This document shows, one piece after another, positions 22,247-35,180 of a stretch of 64,000 nt of DNA (position 1 is its first letter; each line of letters starts with the position of its first letter). Source of the DNA: Daucus carota subsp. sativus (taxonomy: Eukaryota; Streptophyta; Magnoliopsida; Apiales; Apiaceae). Location of the stretch: the NCBI RefSeq assembly GCF_001625215.2, contig NC_030387.2:35673606-35737605 (forward strand). The letters are read 5' to 3'. The position numbers and the translations under genes were made by a program. The notes below the pieces were generated by a model. The model did no database searches, was not told where the DNA came from, and worked only from the letters and a program-made list of their open reading frames with translations.

Positions 22247-24483
22247 AAGAGATAAGATAATAAATTATGCCCCATATATTTACGGGATATAAGTGAATTT
22301 GTCATTGGCATGTTGTTGGGCCACGCTACAAAGAAATGTCAGGTGACAACTGACATGCTGCAGAGAAAATAGCTAGAGTGACATGCATGCACCGATGCAC
22401 GGAGCTGGAGTCCGGAGATTTCATACCGGCCAGTTCGATGCATCATAGATTGTAGGAGTATATGTTTAGCCACTGAATCCAGTCGTATACATGTTTCCCC
22501 AAAATTGAACCGTGTTAAATATACGGATTGATAGTTTGCAACTGAAATGTTATATATAGTCGGGGACGCAATAGACTGATAGTCTTTTCTCTTTTCAAAA
22601 CTTAGATTGCCTCCACTTGGATGTGACGAGGAGAAAATATAATGAAAAATTATAATCATTTAAATGTAGAGGAACAAGGAGAGAATATAACGAAAAATTA
22701 TTAATAAATTTGACGGAGAAAGAAGAAATATAAGACAATAATGATTAAATATGAGTGAGTCATAATGAAGATGGTATAGAAAAATATGATGAATAAGTGA
22801 AACGAGCATCTTTCCAAAAAAGAGGATTAAGTTTCAAGTTTAAATATTTTGACTACAATGACTGAAAAAATGAAAATTTTATAAGCATTCTCTGATCACT
22901 TCAAGTTACAATATAAATTTCATTCAATTCTTCATCCTCATAATCAAGTGAACGCAATTTTAGTTTACTAAGATCGTGTTCACTTGAATAGGTTGAAATG
23001 AAAAAATAATAATAAAATTTATAATAAATTTAGGGTTGCCAGATAAAAAATATTCATTATTTAAATTAATTGAACATCTAAACCACATATTTTGGAAGGA
23101 AAACTCGTTCTATTTTTTCATCATATTTCCTTGTGATCTTCATTATAAAAAATTTAGAATTATTTATATTTAATTGTCATCTTATAATTTCTTATCTTTC
23201 TATAAAACTTTTTTATTTGCACATAATAGAATGAAGAGTGAATGAAATTAAATTTGTACTCTAAAGTTGGGTTATAATTTTTTTCTATATAATTTTTATT
23301 TCTTCAATCATTATTTCTCAATTATTTCAACTAGAAATGTATCTTATAAAGATTATCTTCGTCATGTTTTCTAATAATTCATCACAAAAAATTTAAGCCA
23401 ACTCGCATAGTCATTATTGTTTCGTCTTTCTTGTTTCGACATATTTTTTATAATTTTCTATTTTATAATCTCTTCATTGCATTTTATCTAAATTAACACA
23501 ACCTAATAATCTTGTTAGAGAACGTTTAGTCCTGTTTCATTAAGAGTAAGAATCCAATTTTTAATAAAAAAACCGAAAAATGTAATAATCCGGTCAATAT
23601 ATAAATAGTCTGGTTAATAATAATCAGCCACCATTTCATTTAGAATAGAAACTCGAATCCGTTAATAACAATGAGATTGATTTTTTATATTTCATAATTT
23701 CTTTTTCATGATAATTTGGGATGGAATCTTTCTCCCCTGCACCTTTGCGTATGTTGACGATTGAAAAATAACCTAAGTTTGAATCAATTGTTGCATGTAA
23801 TAATCTACGTCCAATATTGACATGCATATTTTGATATCATTAATGATTTTTCTGTTTTTACCAACCTCATTGCAATCAGTTATCATAAATAACGACGGAA
23901 TGACTTATGGACAGTATTAATGAGAAACCGGACCGAATTCAACTACATCCAAAAACTTATACTCCTAAGAAACTAATTTTGAATTATGGCAAAACGGTAA
24001 AACCAGTTTATGAAAAATTAACCCCAATTTCGCAGCTTATTAGAAGTAAGTAATCAAATGATGTACAAATTTTCAGACAGGCCATTGTGAAGATTCGGAT
24101 AGGAAAATGACAAAATAGAAGTGAATTCTCTAGAATCATGACGCCTGTATGAAGCAAATTTAAGTGAAAATTTGAGTGACATCGAGCTCCAGCTCCGCCA
24201 CTCCCGTTTGGTGGTTATTCTGGCACACTGTACTTGTGGCGTTGGCCGTTGGGTTTTCACCAGTACTTTACATGATTATTTTACATTTCTAATTTCACAT
24301 TCGTGCTCTCTAATGCAAAACCCACCGCATTGTTCTCAAGTCTCTGACTCCCTCATTCGCACTTGGTTGTACATTTTACGGGTCAACAAAAAATTTATTA
24401 AATTTTTAGTATATCTAATATTATAATGTGAAGGTTTGACTTAGCTCATTTTTTTTAAATAAAAATTTATTTTTGGAGATACA

Positions 24484-24654
24484 TACTCCCTCCGTCCCAC
24501 CCATTTCTTTACACTTCCTTTTTGGGGTGTCCCATCCAATTCTTTACATTTCAAAACTTACCAAAAATAGTCAATGGGTCCCAACACTTCTCCATTTTTC
24601 TTTACTTTTCACACTACTTTTACTCCACTATCAATGGGTGGGACGGAGGGAGTA
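24484..24654. mobile_element. Stowaway-type MITE, 167 bp
   Basis: TA at 24484-24485 and 24653-24654 flank CTCCCTCCGTCCCACCCATT on the left and its near-perfect inverse ending GGGTGGGACGGAGGGAG on the right. These are the hallmark ends and TA target duplication of Stowaway (Tc1/mariner-derived) MITEs. Confidence 0.92.
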
Positions 24655-25572
24655 TAAAGGTATACATTTTTCTGAAATAAGTTCTTGTTTTTTTTGTTAA
24701 ATGGTGATTATAAAACACCTTCTTAATATTGTTATTTGTAAAAATTATAGAAAATTTGTATTTTTGTGAAAACAATAAGCTCCTAAGTTTAAAAATAAAA
24801 ACTCGCCCAAATACACCTATTATTTTAAGATCAGGATTCAGTAAGAAATTTGATAAATAGTTTTTACTTTTAAACATATTTTATTTTTTTAAATCAGGTT
24901 ATTAGTTTCATTTGGATCCCGTAAATTGATAAAAAATATTTGTAACAGGAAATATACTATACAATTTAAGCAACCCACAAACCGACACTCATGCCACACC
25001 CAATTTACATAAAAACACATATTTGGTGCCAAAAATACAAAATAACAGAGCAAAATTGTAGGGGCAGGAAAGTAATTGACAAATGAAAAGCGAAAAACTA
25101 GCGGAGAATAAAAGTAGGGGTAGGATGGTAAATGACCAAAATTACACAATAATTATGCTTAAGACCAGTTCTGTACCAAACGGACTTGAGAACGTTATAT
25201 ATGTGAGTGATTCGTAACAACAACCAATAATATTCTCTCTTAAATTCCATCGTTATCCGGTAATGTCTAGCACTGTGACTTTGTAATTACCCAATTCTAG
25301 CCAAGCCTCCTTTCATAACGGTGCCGTCAATAATCCCGTTACGGGTATTAAAGTTACGGCCACCCGTTAACGGAGTTAGGACCACACGTAACGTGGTTTA
25401 TAACAACCATCTAACGGACGATCAATCAATGAGACTACTCTAGTCTACTCTACATATACACACACATATATATACACACACACAAATTAACGAATAGAGG
25501 AGAATCTTTTTTTTTCATTGGAGATGGTGATGAAGTTGCGAGATTGAGCTGAGAATTGGAGGAATTGGAGGT

Positions 25573-26480
25573 ATGGATGAGGCGCAAGTTAGCGAGACGT
25601 CGAGGAAGCGTGGTTTAGCGGCGGATGAGAGCTCCGGTACGGCGGAGAGAGGGAGAGTCGGCGACGGAGAGCCGGAATTGTGTTCGTCGTCGTCGTGTTT
25701 AGTGCAGTTTAAACGGCGCCGTCAAGTGACGGAGAATTGTGGTGAGGTGAAGTGTTTAGGTGATGATCAGTGTTCGAGCCCTAGCTCCGGTGATTGCGCG
25801 GCTTCGTATTGTTCGTCGACGGAGATTCGGAATGATGAATTGCAGTTTCCAGATCTAGAGGTACGCGTGTATGTATAGTTGTGTGTATATATACATGTGT
25901 GGAAGTTTAGATTCTGAATTTGAAATTTGAATTGGTTATAACAGGAGGAGAGCGTGGAAATTAAAAGCCTGACTTGTGATTCTAACTGCAGAGAGAGGTG
26001 AATTTAATTTTTTTATTTATTTGAGTGATTCATTTTCTCACGTCTCCTTTTAACTTTTCAAATTATTCAACATTTCACTCCTTGCTTTCTCAGGAGAGAG
26101 ATGACACCGTTGAGTGAGCTCGGAGAAGAAACAGGCGAACTGGAGTCAAATTCCAAAACGCCGGCCGCAAATTCTCGCCGTCGATCAACGGCGGAGAAGA
26201 TGCCGTCTGATGCTGAAATTGAAGAGTTTTTCGCTGCTGCAGAGAAGAAAATTCAGAAAGAATTCACAGAAAAGTAAGCTTTTAACACACACACACACAC
26301 ACTCTCTCTCTCTCTCTCTCTCTCTCTCTACATATTCTGGTTTTGATCTCTCTCCCTCTCCCTCTCCCTCTCTGGTATAGATGTTTATGTTAGTTTGTTT
26401 TGATTTACAGGTATAACTTTGACATTGTTAAGGATAAGCCGTTGAAAGGACGTTACGAGTGGGCTCCACTGAAGCCATGA
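25573..26480 (+). CDS. KRP: Cyclin-dependent kinase inhibitor, KRP/ICK family
   Basis: Exons 25573-25860, 25945-25997, 26094-26273 and 26411-26480 join in frame to 196 residues, within the usual 180-290 for the family. All introns are GT-AG. Seen: an N-terminal TSRKRG start and a basic FKRRRQV patch near residue 50. The diagnostic C-terminal segment lies on exons 3 and 4, running from PSDAEIEEFFAAAEK through KIQKEFTEKYNFD to the final KGRYEWAPLKP. Known: this C-terminal block, related to animal p27Kip1, binds the CDKA-cyclin D complex and blocks its kinase activity in the nucleus, slowing cell-cycle entry and affecting endoreduplication. An acidic/Ser-rich middle is typical of these unstable proteins. 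Intron 3 carries a microsatellite starting some ten bases after its donor site. Which numbered KRP it matches cannot be decided by eye. Confidence 0.95.
26284..26330 (+). repeat. Compound (AC)n(TC)n microsatellite in KRP intron 3
   Basis: About nine AC units are followed directly by about thirteen TC units, beginning about ten bases after the exon 3 donor. A second CTCTCC-type run follows at about 26347-26373, so most of the 137-base intron is low-complexity. Confidence 0.95.
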
Positions 26481-29400
26481 AGAAGAAGATGCAAATTTAA
26501 CACTATTCTACTAGTAGTATAATAAACAGAGTCTTCTTTAAAAATGATCTCTGCAAAAACCTGCTCTGTTTCTGGTAGTAGTTACTAATTTAATATCCGA
26601 TTTTAGGTGTTAATTGTTAGCTTTGAATCATGTACAAATTAAGCTAGCTAGCTCTGCAAATTCTACTATTATTCTCAAGGCCATTACAGATTTTAGGGGA
26701 GGATATATAAGATCAGTCTCTTCCGTGTTCATGAATGTTCTTGAAATTCTCTGTTTCTAGTTCTCTTTCCGTGTTCTAAGTATTGTAACTGGAAATTAAG
26801 TAGAAATTGCAGTGTTTCTAAATCTATGAAATTGAGTTCCTGAGAAGTCTTGTTATTGTATAGTTCCCAGAAATCGTTCTTTCCTCCAAGTATGGTCCAA
26901 GTTCCGCCAATGGAAAGGACAACGGAGAATGGTTCAAAACTCTGATGATAAAATGTTACTCAGAGTGAGTTTTCATGTTTGTGTTGGCGAGAGATCAAGT
27001 TTAGTTTGAAATTGGAAGAATGGAATGTCTGATGAGTAATAAAGCTACGAATAAATACAAATTTTCTTCTGTTTTTATCTGTGTGACTGTGTGTGGAATC
27101 AGAATATGAATATGCTGTGCAGGGGGTTGGGGATTGAGAAGAGTGAAAGAAATGAAAGGTACACGGTGCTTGGTATGTAAGCAACGGAGACTTGGGGGGA
27201 GAGAAAGGAGAGTGAGTAGTCCAATTGAAGTCCCATGTGGTAACTAAAATGTGATATGGAAAGGACTTGATATGATGATGGCAGTACTAGCAAAAATGTA
27301 CAATATAGTCTGGCAGTAGGCATCTTGTTGTGTTTTTTATTGTGAATTTCACAAGCTTTTTAACCCCACAATTGTACATGCAAAATGAAAGTACAACATT
27401 CTGCTAAATAGCCTGGATCCCCCCTCTCGTAGGAATTATTACTTCTACTCTCTTGTTTTTTTCTTGCTTTCTAGCCAGTAAAAGCAGTTTTTGCCGTTAG
27501 TTGGTGCACTCTTTTACTCCAGTCAGTGCTGCATGTTTCTGTTGGTTTAACTTGTGTTTATGGCAGCCACAGACATGTCTTTGCCTTATCTATGTCTTTT
27601 ATATCTGGATTGGTGATTCCTCCGGTTCCTAACCCTTTCACTTTGTTTCCCTCATATATAGTTCTCTCTTAGTGTTTTACCTGACACTATAAATTACTCT
27701 GACAGTAAACTTGCACAATGTGATTTGTGTGTGTGTGTGACTGTGTGTAATAATTAATATTATAATATTATTGTAGTACGAAGGTAGGTGATAGAGTGGA
27801 GGCGTTTATGTAAGAAAGAGTGGTCCATGGAGGCTGCATGGACCATGGTTAAGAAAGGAGGAGAGGGTGGCTCATAACTCAGAAGTGATGATAGGACTTA
27901 GGAGAGTGACTGAGCTAATTATTAATAATAATTAAATAAAAGAGTGTTGGAATATAGTATAAAATTTATTTTAGGTTTTTTTTAATATGTCAAGATCTTG
28001 AATGAACCGATTCTTAATATAATATCAGAGATCGAATTTTGGCAGAAGTTTGTCCGCTTTTCAAATCAAAAGATGAAATTTCGAGTGAAAAAGGAGTATT
28101 GAAATACGACATAAGATTCATTTGACCAAAGAAGAATAATACAGAGAAAAGGCAACTGAGGAAGAAGGCGTTTGTCGCATTACAGTTAACAGTTTGTGAT
28201 GATTAAAATTGATAAGGATTGGTTACGGAATGAGAGGGAGACGCACATGCTGGAACTCGCTCTCGCTTTAGAAGGTGTTTTAAACTTTTAATGATGCCAA
28301 GTTGTGGACTCGCAGTCTCACACTGTTGTGCCCTGTGGTCACTGCCACTTCCTGGCCTTGCATTTTAATATGCTTTTCTTTTGACTTTTGTGTCCATGTC
28401 AAAACATTGTGCAAATTTTTCATCTACATTCATTTTTAAGTTCTTTGTGGTGGTATTTTGATTCAAGTTTATAGTCAAGGGAGATGTTTTAATTGAATAA
28501 CTTACAATAACTAGGATTAGTTATAATTTGTATGGATCTGATGAGCAAGATCAATGCGTGTTTTGTTGCTCATTTTGTTTCCAAACATGGCTGACAATGT
28601 AGAGTACTAGGGCGCCAGCGTTCAAGGAATAAAGATGTGTGCATACTCAAGTCCACATCCTCCTATTTTTCTTGACACTAAGAATATCCGTGGAATCATG
28701 AAACGCTAGGAAGTGCAGTAGTATCTAAGATGTGGATAATTTTAACATGATTTTGTAAATTATAGACTATCAAAAGATATTTTATTCAAAAATATTGTTT
28801 AAAGTATAATTTTATAATATTTTTCAATTTATATTTTTTTGACTAAAAGTTTAAACACCAAATTATGTCAAACTTTTATTCATGAAAAACAGATTTAAAA
28901 AAAATATAATAATTATTATAAAACTATTATTTATGTAACGTCAAAATACCTGTCAAAAATTAAAGAAAAGAATCTTATGTACACATGGAGTAAGAATTTA
29001 GTACCATATCATTGATAGCATCCCGTCATTCACTATTGTGGAGCGGTTCTGATCCGCATCATTATTATTATATTTTTTGGGAGATGATCAAATACAAACT
29101 AATGTTAGTCTAAAAATCTGAAAATTAGTTTAAAATAATCAAAAATCACCTTATACTATAATATGCACTTCTGGTTGGCACATCAATTTTCTAAAATTTA
29201 CACTTTCTACCCAAATGCCCGTTAGCAATGAGACTTACCAAGACGCCACGTTGCCCGCCATGTTAGCATTGGGGCCACCCAGACTGTCATATCAATTGCC
29301 ACGTCTTTGCCACACCAGCAACCCCGCCACGTCGGCACTGGGCTTGCTGCCACATCAATAATGGGCCCCGGTAAAAAAATTAAAAAAATGAAGTCCTGCA

Positions 29401-30048
29401 AGACATTTAGCAATTTTGGAGCTGAGTATAGTAAAATTGAGAGTGTACTTAGTAATTTTTAGTTTGCATGGAGTGAGTGTAATAAAATTAAAAATGTACA
29501 TAATGATTTTTAGTTTTCAGATTAATTTGATTTGTATCCTCGTTCCCTAAATACATTGGGCAGCTTCTCGATGCTTTTAAGTATAGATACTGTAAGGTAA
29601 TTTTTTCTATTCTAAAATTATCGAATGATAAAATTACAGATACCTGCTCAAGTGTATTTGTCCAAACAACTTGAACATATCGTTAAAAAAGTTATATTTG
29701 CTAACTCAGGTCTAATAACAAACTGTCTACCAGACACGGAGTCCTGCTAAATGACTAATCACCCAAACATCCCAATTAAGTTAACCACATAATGCTAGAG
29801 TCTGCAATCTCTCATTTGTTGTGAAGGGTTCAAACACCATACTTGAACGAATTAAAATCACATTCCAAGTAATTTCCACTGTATAAACAAGTCTTCCTCA
29901 AAAATGAAGCATCTCCTCTTTCGTCATAATGTGATTGATTATATACAGACCAACTAAAACAAATCATCGAATCAAGAAATATACACACACACGACAAGGG
30001 AAGGGAACAGAAGACTAAACAAAACAAGAAGACGACTTTATAGTTTTT
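26481..30048. other. Intergenic between KRP and the At3g27390-like gene (convergent)
   Basis: Contains the 3' flanks of both convergent genes. A perfect inverted repeat GGTCCATG-7nt-CATGGACC lies at about 27820-27842. A short TG run occurs near 27727-27740. AT-rich sequence follows. Frames at 26960-27184, 27099-27323 and 29222-29413 have no domain resemblance. One MITE-like segment is listed separately. Confidence 0.5.
29081..29565. mobile_element. Possible MITE with loose inverted ends and a GC-rich core
   Basis: Left gatcaaatacaaactaatgt and the inverse of the right side (gaggatacaaatcaaattaa) are similar, each followed by ctgaaaa/ctaaaaa words. The core at 29210-29370 repeats gccacgt words (gccacgttg, gccacgtctt, gccacgtcgg) in an otherwise AT-rich region. 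No target duplication identified. Confidence 0.4.
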
Positions 30049-33000
30049 TTAAACAATTTCAATAGAGTTGCTTGATCTTGTTGATATGGACTTGATGGAG
30101 CCTTCTTTTGTAGACCTAAAGGAGCCTTCTTTCGGAGCACAACTTTCTTTCCCTGCTATCAAGGACTTCACTATATGGCGATATCGTCTTCTGTAAGTCG
30201 GAAACATTGATATTCGCCTTACCATCCCCACCATCCTGCAAAGCATATCATTTCAAATTTCAGAAAAACTTCTTCTAAATCCCGTTTTTAATACAAACCA
30301 TCTTTTTTGTAAAAAAAGGACTAATAATTATAAGAAATTTACGAGTTCGCTATTATTAAGTTGGCATTTGTGAAAAGCCGTGTTGGATGAATATATGTTA
30401 TAAATATGTATGGCAAAACAGATATGCAATCATTTTATTTTCCTTATTTTCTCTTATTTATTTATGAAACGAACTCAAAATTTAATAAATTTAGAAAACA
30501 GAGAGCCTCATACCTTCTAGCAATGCCCTCTAGTTGAGCAACTCTTACTGCATTCTGGGGCACCACACTGCCATTATCCCACGCCTGGAGGCGCTGAGGA
30601 TTTGTTCCAAATAGAATTATTTTCTCCATGTACTTGACCTCATTCTCTTCCATGCACTTGATCTGTTCCTTGAGAACCATTAGCGGTTGGAAAAACCAGT
30701 CTATCATTTTGTCCTCTGGCCTATTAAGATGAGTTATTTCAACATCATCAAGAATTAACAGGCCTTCTGATCCAGCTTTTATGGAGTAAAGGATATTATG
30801 GAAGAGTGTGTAGCAAGGCACTCCAACACCAACAATGCCCGCTTCTTTACTATTCTTTGCTTTCAACCAATCACAGAGGTCAGTAACAGTTATTACATGG
30901 GCATCCAGTAATTCCTTTCCTCGCATTTCACAAGATCTCATCATGTTTCCCCATACCTATTGCAATTTCCAAATGTACATGCTAGATATTAGATTAATGT
31001 TCTGCTTCTATAGATTATTGTAGTTAGTCATATAATACTTTGGTGTAGAAATATTTTCTGTAATATGGTGAAAAACATTTAGGTGCCCTCTCCTGTCTCT
31101 TATATAAAAGTGCCGATATGTTAATTACAGCCAGATGTAGATGATCTACATGTTCTGACATCACTATCCATCAGATTTCACCCCAAACAAGAACGATTAT
31201 TAGTTGAATATAGAAATAGTGTCATTTTCTTGTAAATTTTAAATGTGTGAGGCTGAAACGAAACAATGTAGCTGATTATTTAGGTTGGCTGCGCATGGAA
31301 CATTAAGACCAAATGTTTCTCTTTCAATCTACTTAATAAATATTTTGGTTCTCAATATATTTGCAGTTCTGCACTATCAGCAAGAGGTGGCATGTTCAGC
31401 AGATATATAAAATTCAGCTCACTGTAATAAGGAGTACTCACATTGACTTCTAAAGTTCTAGCATAAACTCAATCCATCAAAGTAATCTAGCATTAACTTT
31501 GTTCAAGTAATCTAGCATATCTTGATCTCCGAGATCCTAAAGTATGGCGGACTTGAGAAACTTATAATGTTGAAAGCAAACCTGGACCATTTTCACTTCA
31601 TGTATAGTCTCCCTGACCGATCTTCTTGATGACAGGCTTGCCATGAGAATTGGTGGTGCTTCTCTAATAACAGAGCCAATCCGAGGACCATCAGCTGAGT
31701 GAGCTCCCACAGAAGGGTCTAATGAAGATAACTTTTTCCTATATCTGGGCCTGGCTGTGAGCAAGGTGATAACAACATTTAAAACTAAAACACAGAGGAA
31801 GTCTTATAGCAGCATTGCTCTGACAAACCAATATATGCATTTCAAAAAACACAAGGTAACGATAATTGAGAAAATGATTACTTTGGGAGGATGGACCCTT
31901 CACGAAGATACAGCCAATCATTTGTGTATTCGTCAAATTCAGCAACCATTGCAATTACATAAGCCAGACCTCTTTGAAAAGAACGTTCCTGCATTAATGA
32001 TGATTTTGTTGTAATACAGTTTTAAAGCCGCACATTTAACAATAGTAAAGTCCTTCACTAGATTTTGACAAACCTGATATACTATCACTGCGCCATACAA
32101 TCCGATAAAAAAGCTAGAGAATATAGCCATTATAATGCTTCCAATGACAATGATTGGCCACATAAGAATTGTCAAGCCTGCAATAGGGATACAAGCTGTT
32201 TCCAGAAATGGGCCTTCTCTGCTGATTAGATCATGTACAAGTCTCTGCCATCCCTTGAACAGCAAGTATGGACTCTTTACTATGGCTATAGCAGTAAAAA
32301 GGGGAATTTCCACAACAAGTCCCATAATCCCGACAATAATACAACCAGGAACATGAATCAACCTGACACATTGTTATCGAGTAAATAACATCTCAGAATA
32401 ATGGTTCTCCTTATTAGACATGATCCCAAGTCACCAATGTAATTACTGATTTTTCAATTTAATGAGCTTAAAATAACAATACCTTAACGGTTTATACTCA
32501 TTTGTATAAGGGGATTCACGCAGCTCTTTCAAGTAAACAGGGTAAGAATGTATACACATGTCAGCAAAATCTCGAACCACAGTACAACTTCCTTTAATAG
32601 TCCCCCAAGTTCCATCCTATTATAACACACACAAAAGATAAGTACAATACAATGAAGCTAATTCAAGATTGAATTAATTCAAGACACGAAAGAACATATA
32701 GGTTACCACAACGCAATGAAAGAACATGAGATACGCGTTCTCGTGGTCATGCCTGAAGGCCTCAAAAGATGAAACCCATGGAGTAAAGAAGCCATAACCC
32801 ACACCCACCAGAACACTACCAGCTATGCTTAAACCCACCCATATGGCAAACAAAGCAGGCAATGCAAACACCAGAGCTACTTTAAGGTATGCATCAAATT
32901 TCTGTGTCCTGCAAATATTTGAATTTGGGTGAAAATCAGAAATTTCCACTTCAAGAATCAATCAATACACACAACAAACACATGCATTCACTAACAATAA

Positions 33001-33364
33001 ACCTATATATTTCAACACAAATTCAACCTATATATAAACATAAAGATTAAAACAAGCAATTACTTGATAAGGGTATAGAAAGTCCAGTAAACATGGGAAG
33101 GTAAAAGCCCAAGAATCACCCCAACATTCCCAAAAATCAGTATCACAGCAGCCACTGGCCCCACCAAGACACCTGAAAAATAAAAATTTACATAAACATT
33201 TCAAAATTTAACACACACATACATGCATCATGAAAAAATCAAAAAAAATACTTTTGATAAATCAGACCAAACATACTTTTGACAGCACCCAAGCAGAGAG
33301 CAGCAAAGAATGAAAAGACCACATAGATGATCCTTAACCAATCTTCTATAGTGCTTGGCAACAT
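30049..33364 (-). CDS. Uncharacterised plant membrane protein, At3g27390 family
   Basis: Nine exons on the minus strand: 33364-33277, 33172-33064, 32908-32707, 32616-32483, 32362-32074, 31988-31882, 31750-31582, 30956-30514, 30235-30049. All have GT-AG borders and close in frame at 575 residues; from memory the Arabidopsis relative is close to 590. Seen: hydrophobic segments in exons 1-3 (IIYVVFSFFAALCLGAV, GPVAAVILIFGNVGVILG, VALVFALPALFAIWVGLSIA) and exon 5 (CIIVGIMGLVVEIPL, AGLTILMWPIIVIGSIIMAI). Conserved KSPYLLFKGWQRL and DLISREGPFLET lie in exon 5. A soluble C-terminal half includes LNRPEDKMIDWFFQPLMVLK and a basic tail FPTYRRRYR. Known: the family is widespread in plants with no firmly assigned biochemical role. 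Likely a multi-pass membrane protein with a cytosolic tail; the compartment is unknown. The start codon is the first Met before the conserved first membrane segment. Confidence 0.92.
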
Positions 33365-33936
33365 TTTCTTACATGAAAAACAAGAACAAGCAGTTGTGAA
33401 AGTAGTTGTAATACATTCAAAGTAAGAGCAGGAGTTCTGAAACGCCAAGAAATGGTAAGAACACGCAATAAGAAAATGTGTTGGACAAATGAAAAGGCAG
33501 AACGCCAGATATTTTGTCAAAATAAAATACTTATTAGATGGTTTGGTATTATTGAAATGGAGTGTTTTGCTAGGCAAGTTATGTGAATAGTCTTACCTAG
33601 TGATAATATTATCCGATGAAATTAAACTACTAAAGATATTTAAAGTCAAAAAGGGTGAGAAAAACTTCTAGAACAAATAATTGGAATCGAGTTGAATTAT
33701 TTTGAATAATTAAAAACGCTTTTGAAATTTAATATCAGAAAAATGCGTTACATAAAATGCAGTCTGGCATTTAGCTCAAAACGGGGGAGGGTATAATTAT
33801 TTTAATTATTTTACTAGTAATGGCTGCCGCTGCCGTTGCAATGCAAGGTTGGGGGCGGTCAAAGAACATGTGAATAGGTGATGATGTGAGCCAAAAATCA
33901 TTAATCATGCCTTCCGTCAGCCCTGGTATATAAGTA

Positions 33937-34143
33937 TTCCCTCCGTCCCTCAATTGTTTGCGCATACTGTTTGCACATATTTTGAGATTTGTATAAAATA
34001 TGATTTTATAATTTTTTTTAAGAATTTTTTTTAATAAAAGTTTGAACGTCAAACTTTTATTCAGAAGAAAAAAAATTTAAAAAATATATTATGGAACTAT
34101 ACTTTAAATGAGTGTGGATAAACGTGCTAAAAAGTAGAGAGAG
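33937..34143. mobile_element. Stowaway-like MITE
   Basis: Begins TTCCCTCCGTCCCTC after TA (33935-33936) and ends AGAGAGAG before TA (34144-34145). The right end has decayed. Interior words such as taaaagtttgaacgtcaaac and ttttattcagaa are shared with the elements at 51185 and 56458, so they belong to one family. Confidence 0.75.
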
Positions 34144-34969
34144 TATATTTTTTTCTTTGATTTTGAAAGAATCGCCTAACAGATTTTTTTTTTTTTTAAG
34201 GATAGAAGCTGAAATATATTTTCGAATGTCACTATATTAACTTTTAGATTCTAATAAAAATAATACAGAACAGTTATCAACTCAAACAGTATTACCTCGA
34301 TGGCTCGATAAGCACTAAATGCTTTGATAATTTCATAGTCAAATTTACACATAGATTAAAAATTAAAACAATCAGGTATATACAAATTGCACTCAACGAA
34401 GCAAAAAAAAAAAAATGCAGAGGGCTTGAAGTCGTCAAATGCCTGGAAAATTTTGTGTACACCTCGTCATTGTTTCAAATTGACTTAACCTAAACTAGTT
34501 ACAGTTTGACAGCGAGGAATGATAAGTTCTGAGACTCTGACCCGTTCTGTCCGGAGATCATCGTGGATGGCTTGATGCATGCATATTAACCATTTTCTAC
34601 GCTCCTCAAAAAGTCCATCATAAATTTTGAGTGAGCTAGGCCAAGTTTACCGGATAGATTTTATTCATGCGGAGTATCGTTTACAATAATTTAGTATATT
34701 CATTAAAATATAATATTGTAATAAAGTGGTTTTAAAATTTTACGGGGGTGAGATTTTAATAGATTGTTTTTAGTCTATGAATTTTAATGGATTGTGTGTG
34801 ATTTTGATTTTATGCGGATTTTTGATAAAATGTCGTAGAGTTTATAGAATTTAAGCACAATGCTTCAAAATCTTATTGATTTTGGTGGGATTTCAAAAAA
34901 CTTAAAATACACTGAAGAATGCCACAAATCATTTTATAAAATGCAAAAAAATCCATCACCATTTGAATA

Positions 34970-35180
34970 CAATCATATTTTAATGGATTTAAAAAAATCT
35001 CAATTAAATATCATCGGATTCTAAAGTATCATTTAAAATCCCAATTGAATACCACCGGATTTTATAGCATAATTTAAAATCCCAATTGAATACCTCTAGA
35101 TTTTAATGGATTTCAAACAATCCCAATCAAATACCCTCGAATTTCATGAATAAAAAAAATATTTTAAATCCCAATCTAAT
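34970..35180. repeat. Cluster of aaatcccaattgaatacc subrepeats
   Basis: The phrase a(a)atcccaattgaatacc or a close variant occurs about five times (near 34997, 35038, 35080, 35120 and 35166), with inverse-like words (ggattttaatgg, gattttggtggg) upstream at 34780-34900. This resembles the subterminal repeats of a plant MITE; ends were not defined. Confidence 0.55.

Larger units (their letters stand above)
18340..25572. other. 7.2-kb intergenic region rich in MITEs, no supported gene
   Basis: AT-rich spacer between the divergent starts of the PPR gene (-) and the KRP gene (+). It holds a 60-bp tandem repeat, two or more MITE-like elements, a 23-bp direct repeat and a Stowaway element (listed separately). 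22940-23350 contains further pieces with caagtgaac/gttcacttg ends like those of the 18685 element. Short frames (for example 20859-21053, 22339-22659, 24172-24426) show no recognisable domain. 25440-25510 is a TA/CA microsatellite-like stretch just upstream of the KRP leader. Confidence 0.55.

Noticed and set aside
24172..25149. Cluster of short frames upstream of KRP
   Set aside because: They overlap a Stowaway element and AT-rich spacer; translations look like random Phe/Leu/Ser-rich sequence.
26960..27323. Two overlapping minus-strand frames downstream of KRP as a small secreted peptide
   Set aside because: The Ser/Phe/His-rich translations lack a proper signal peptide and cleavage pattern, and the frames overlap each other.
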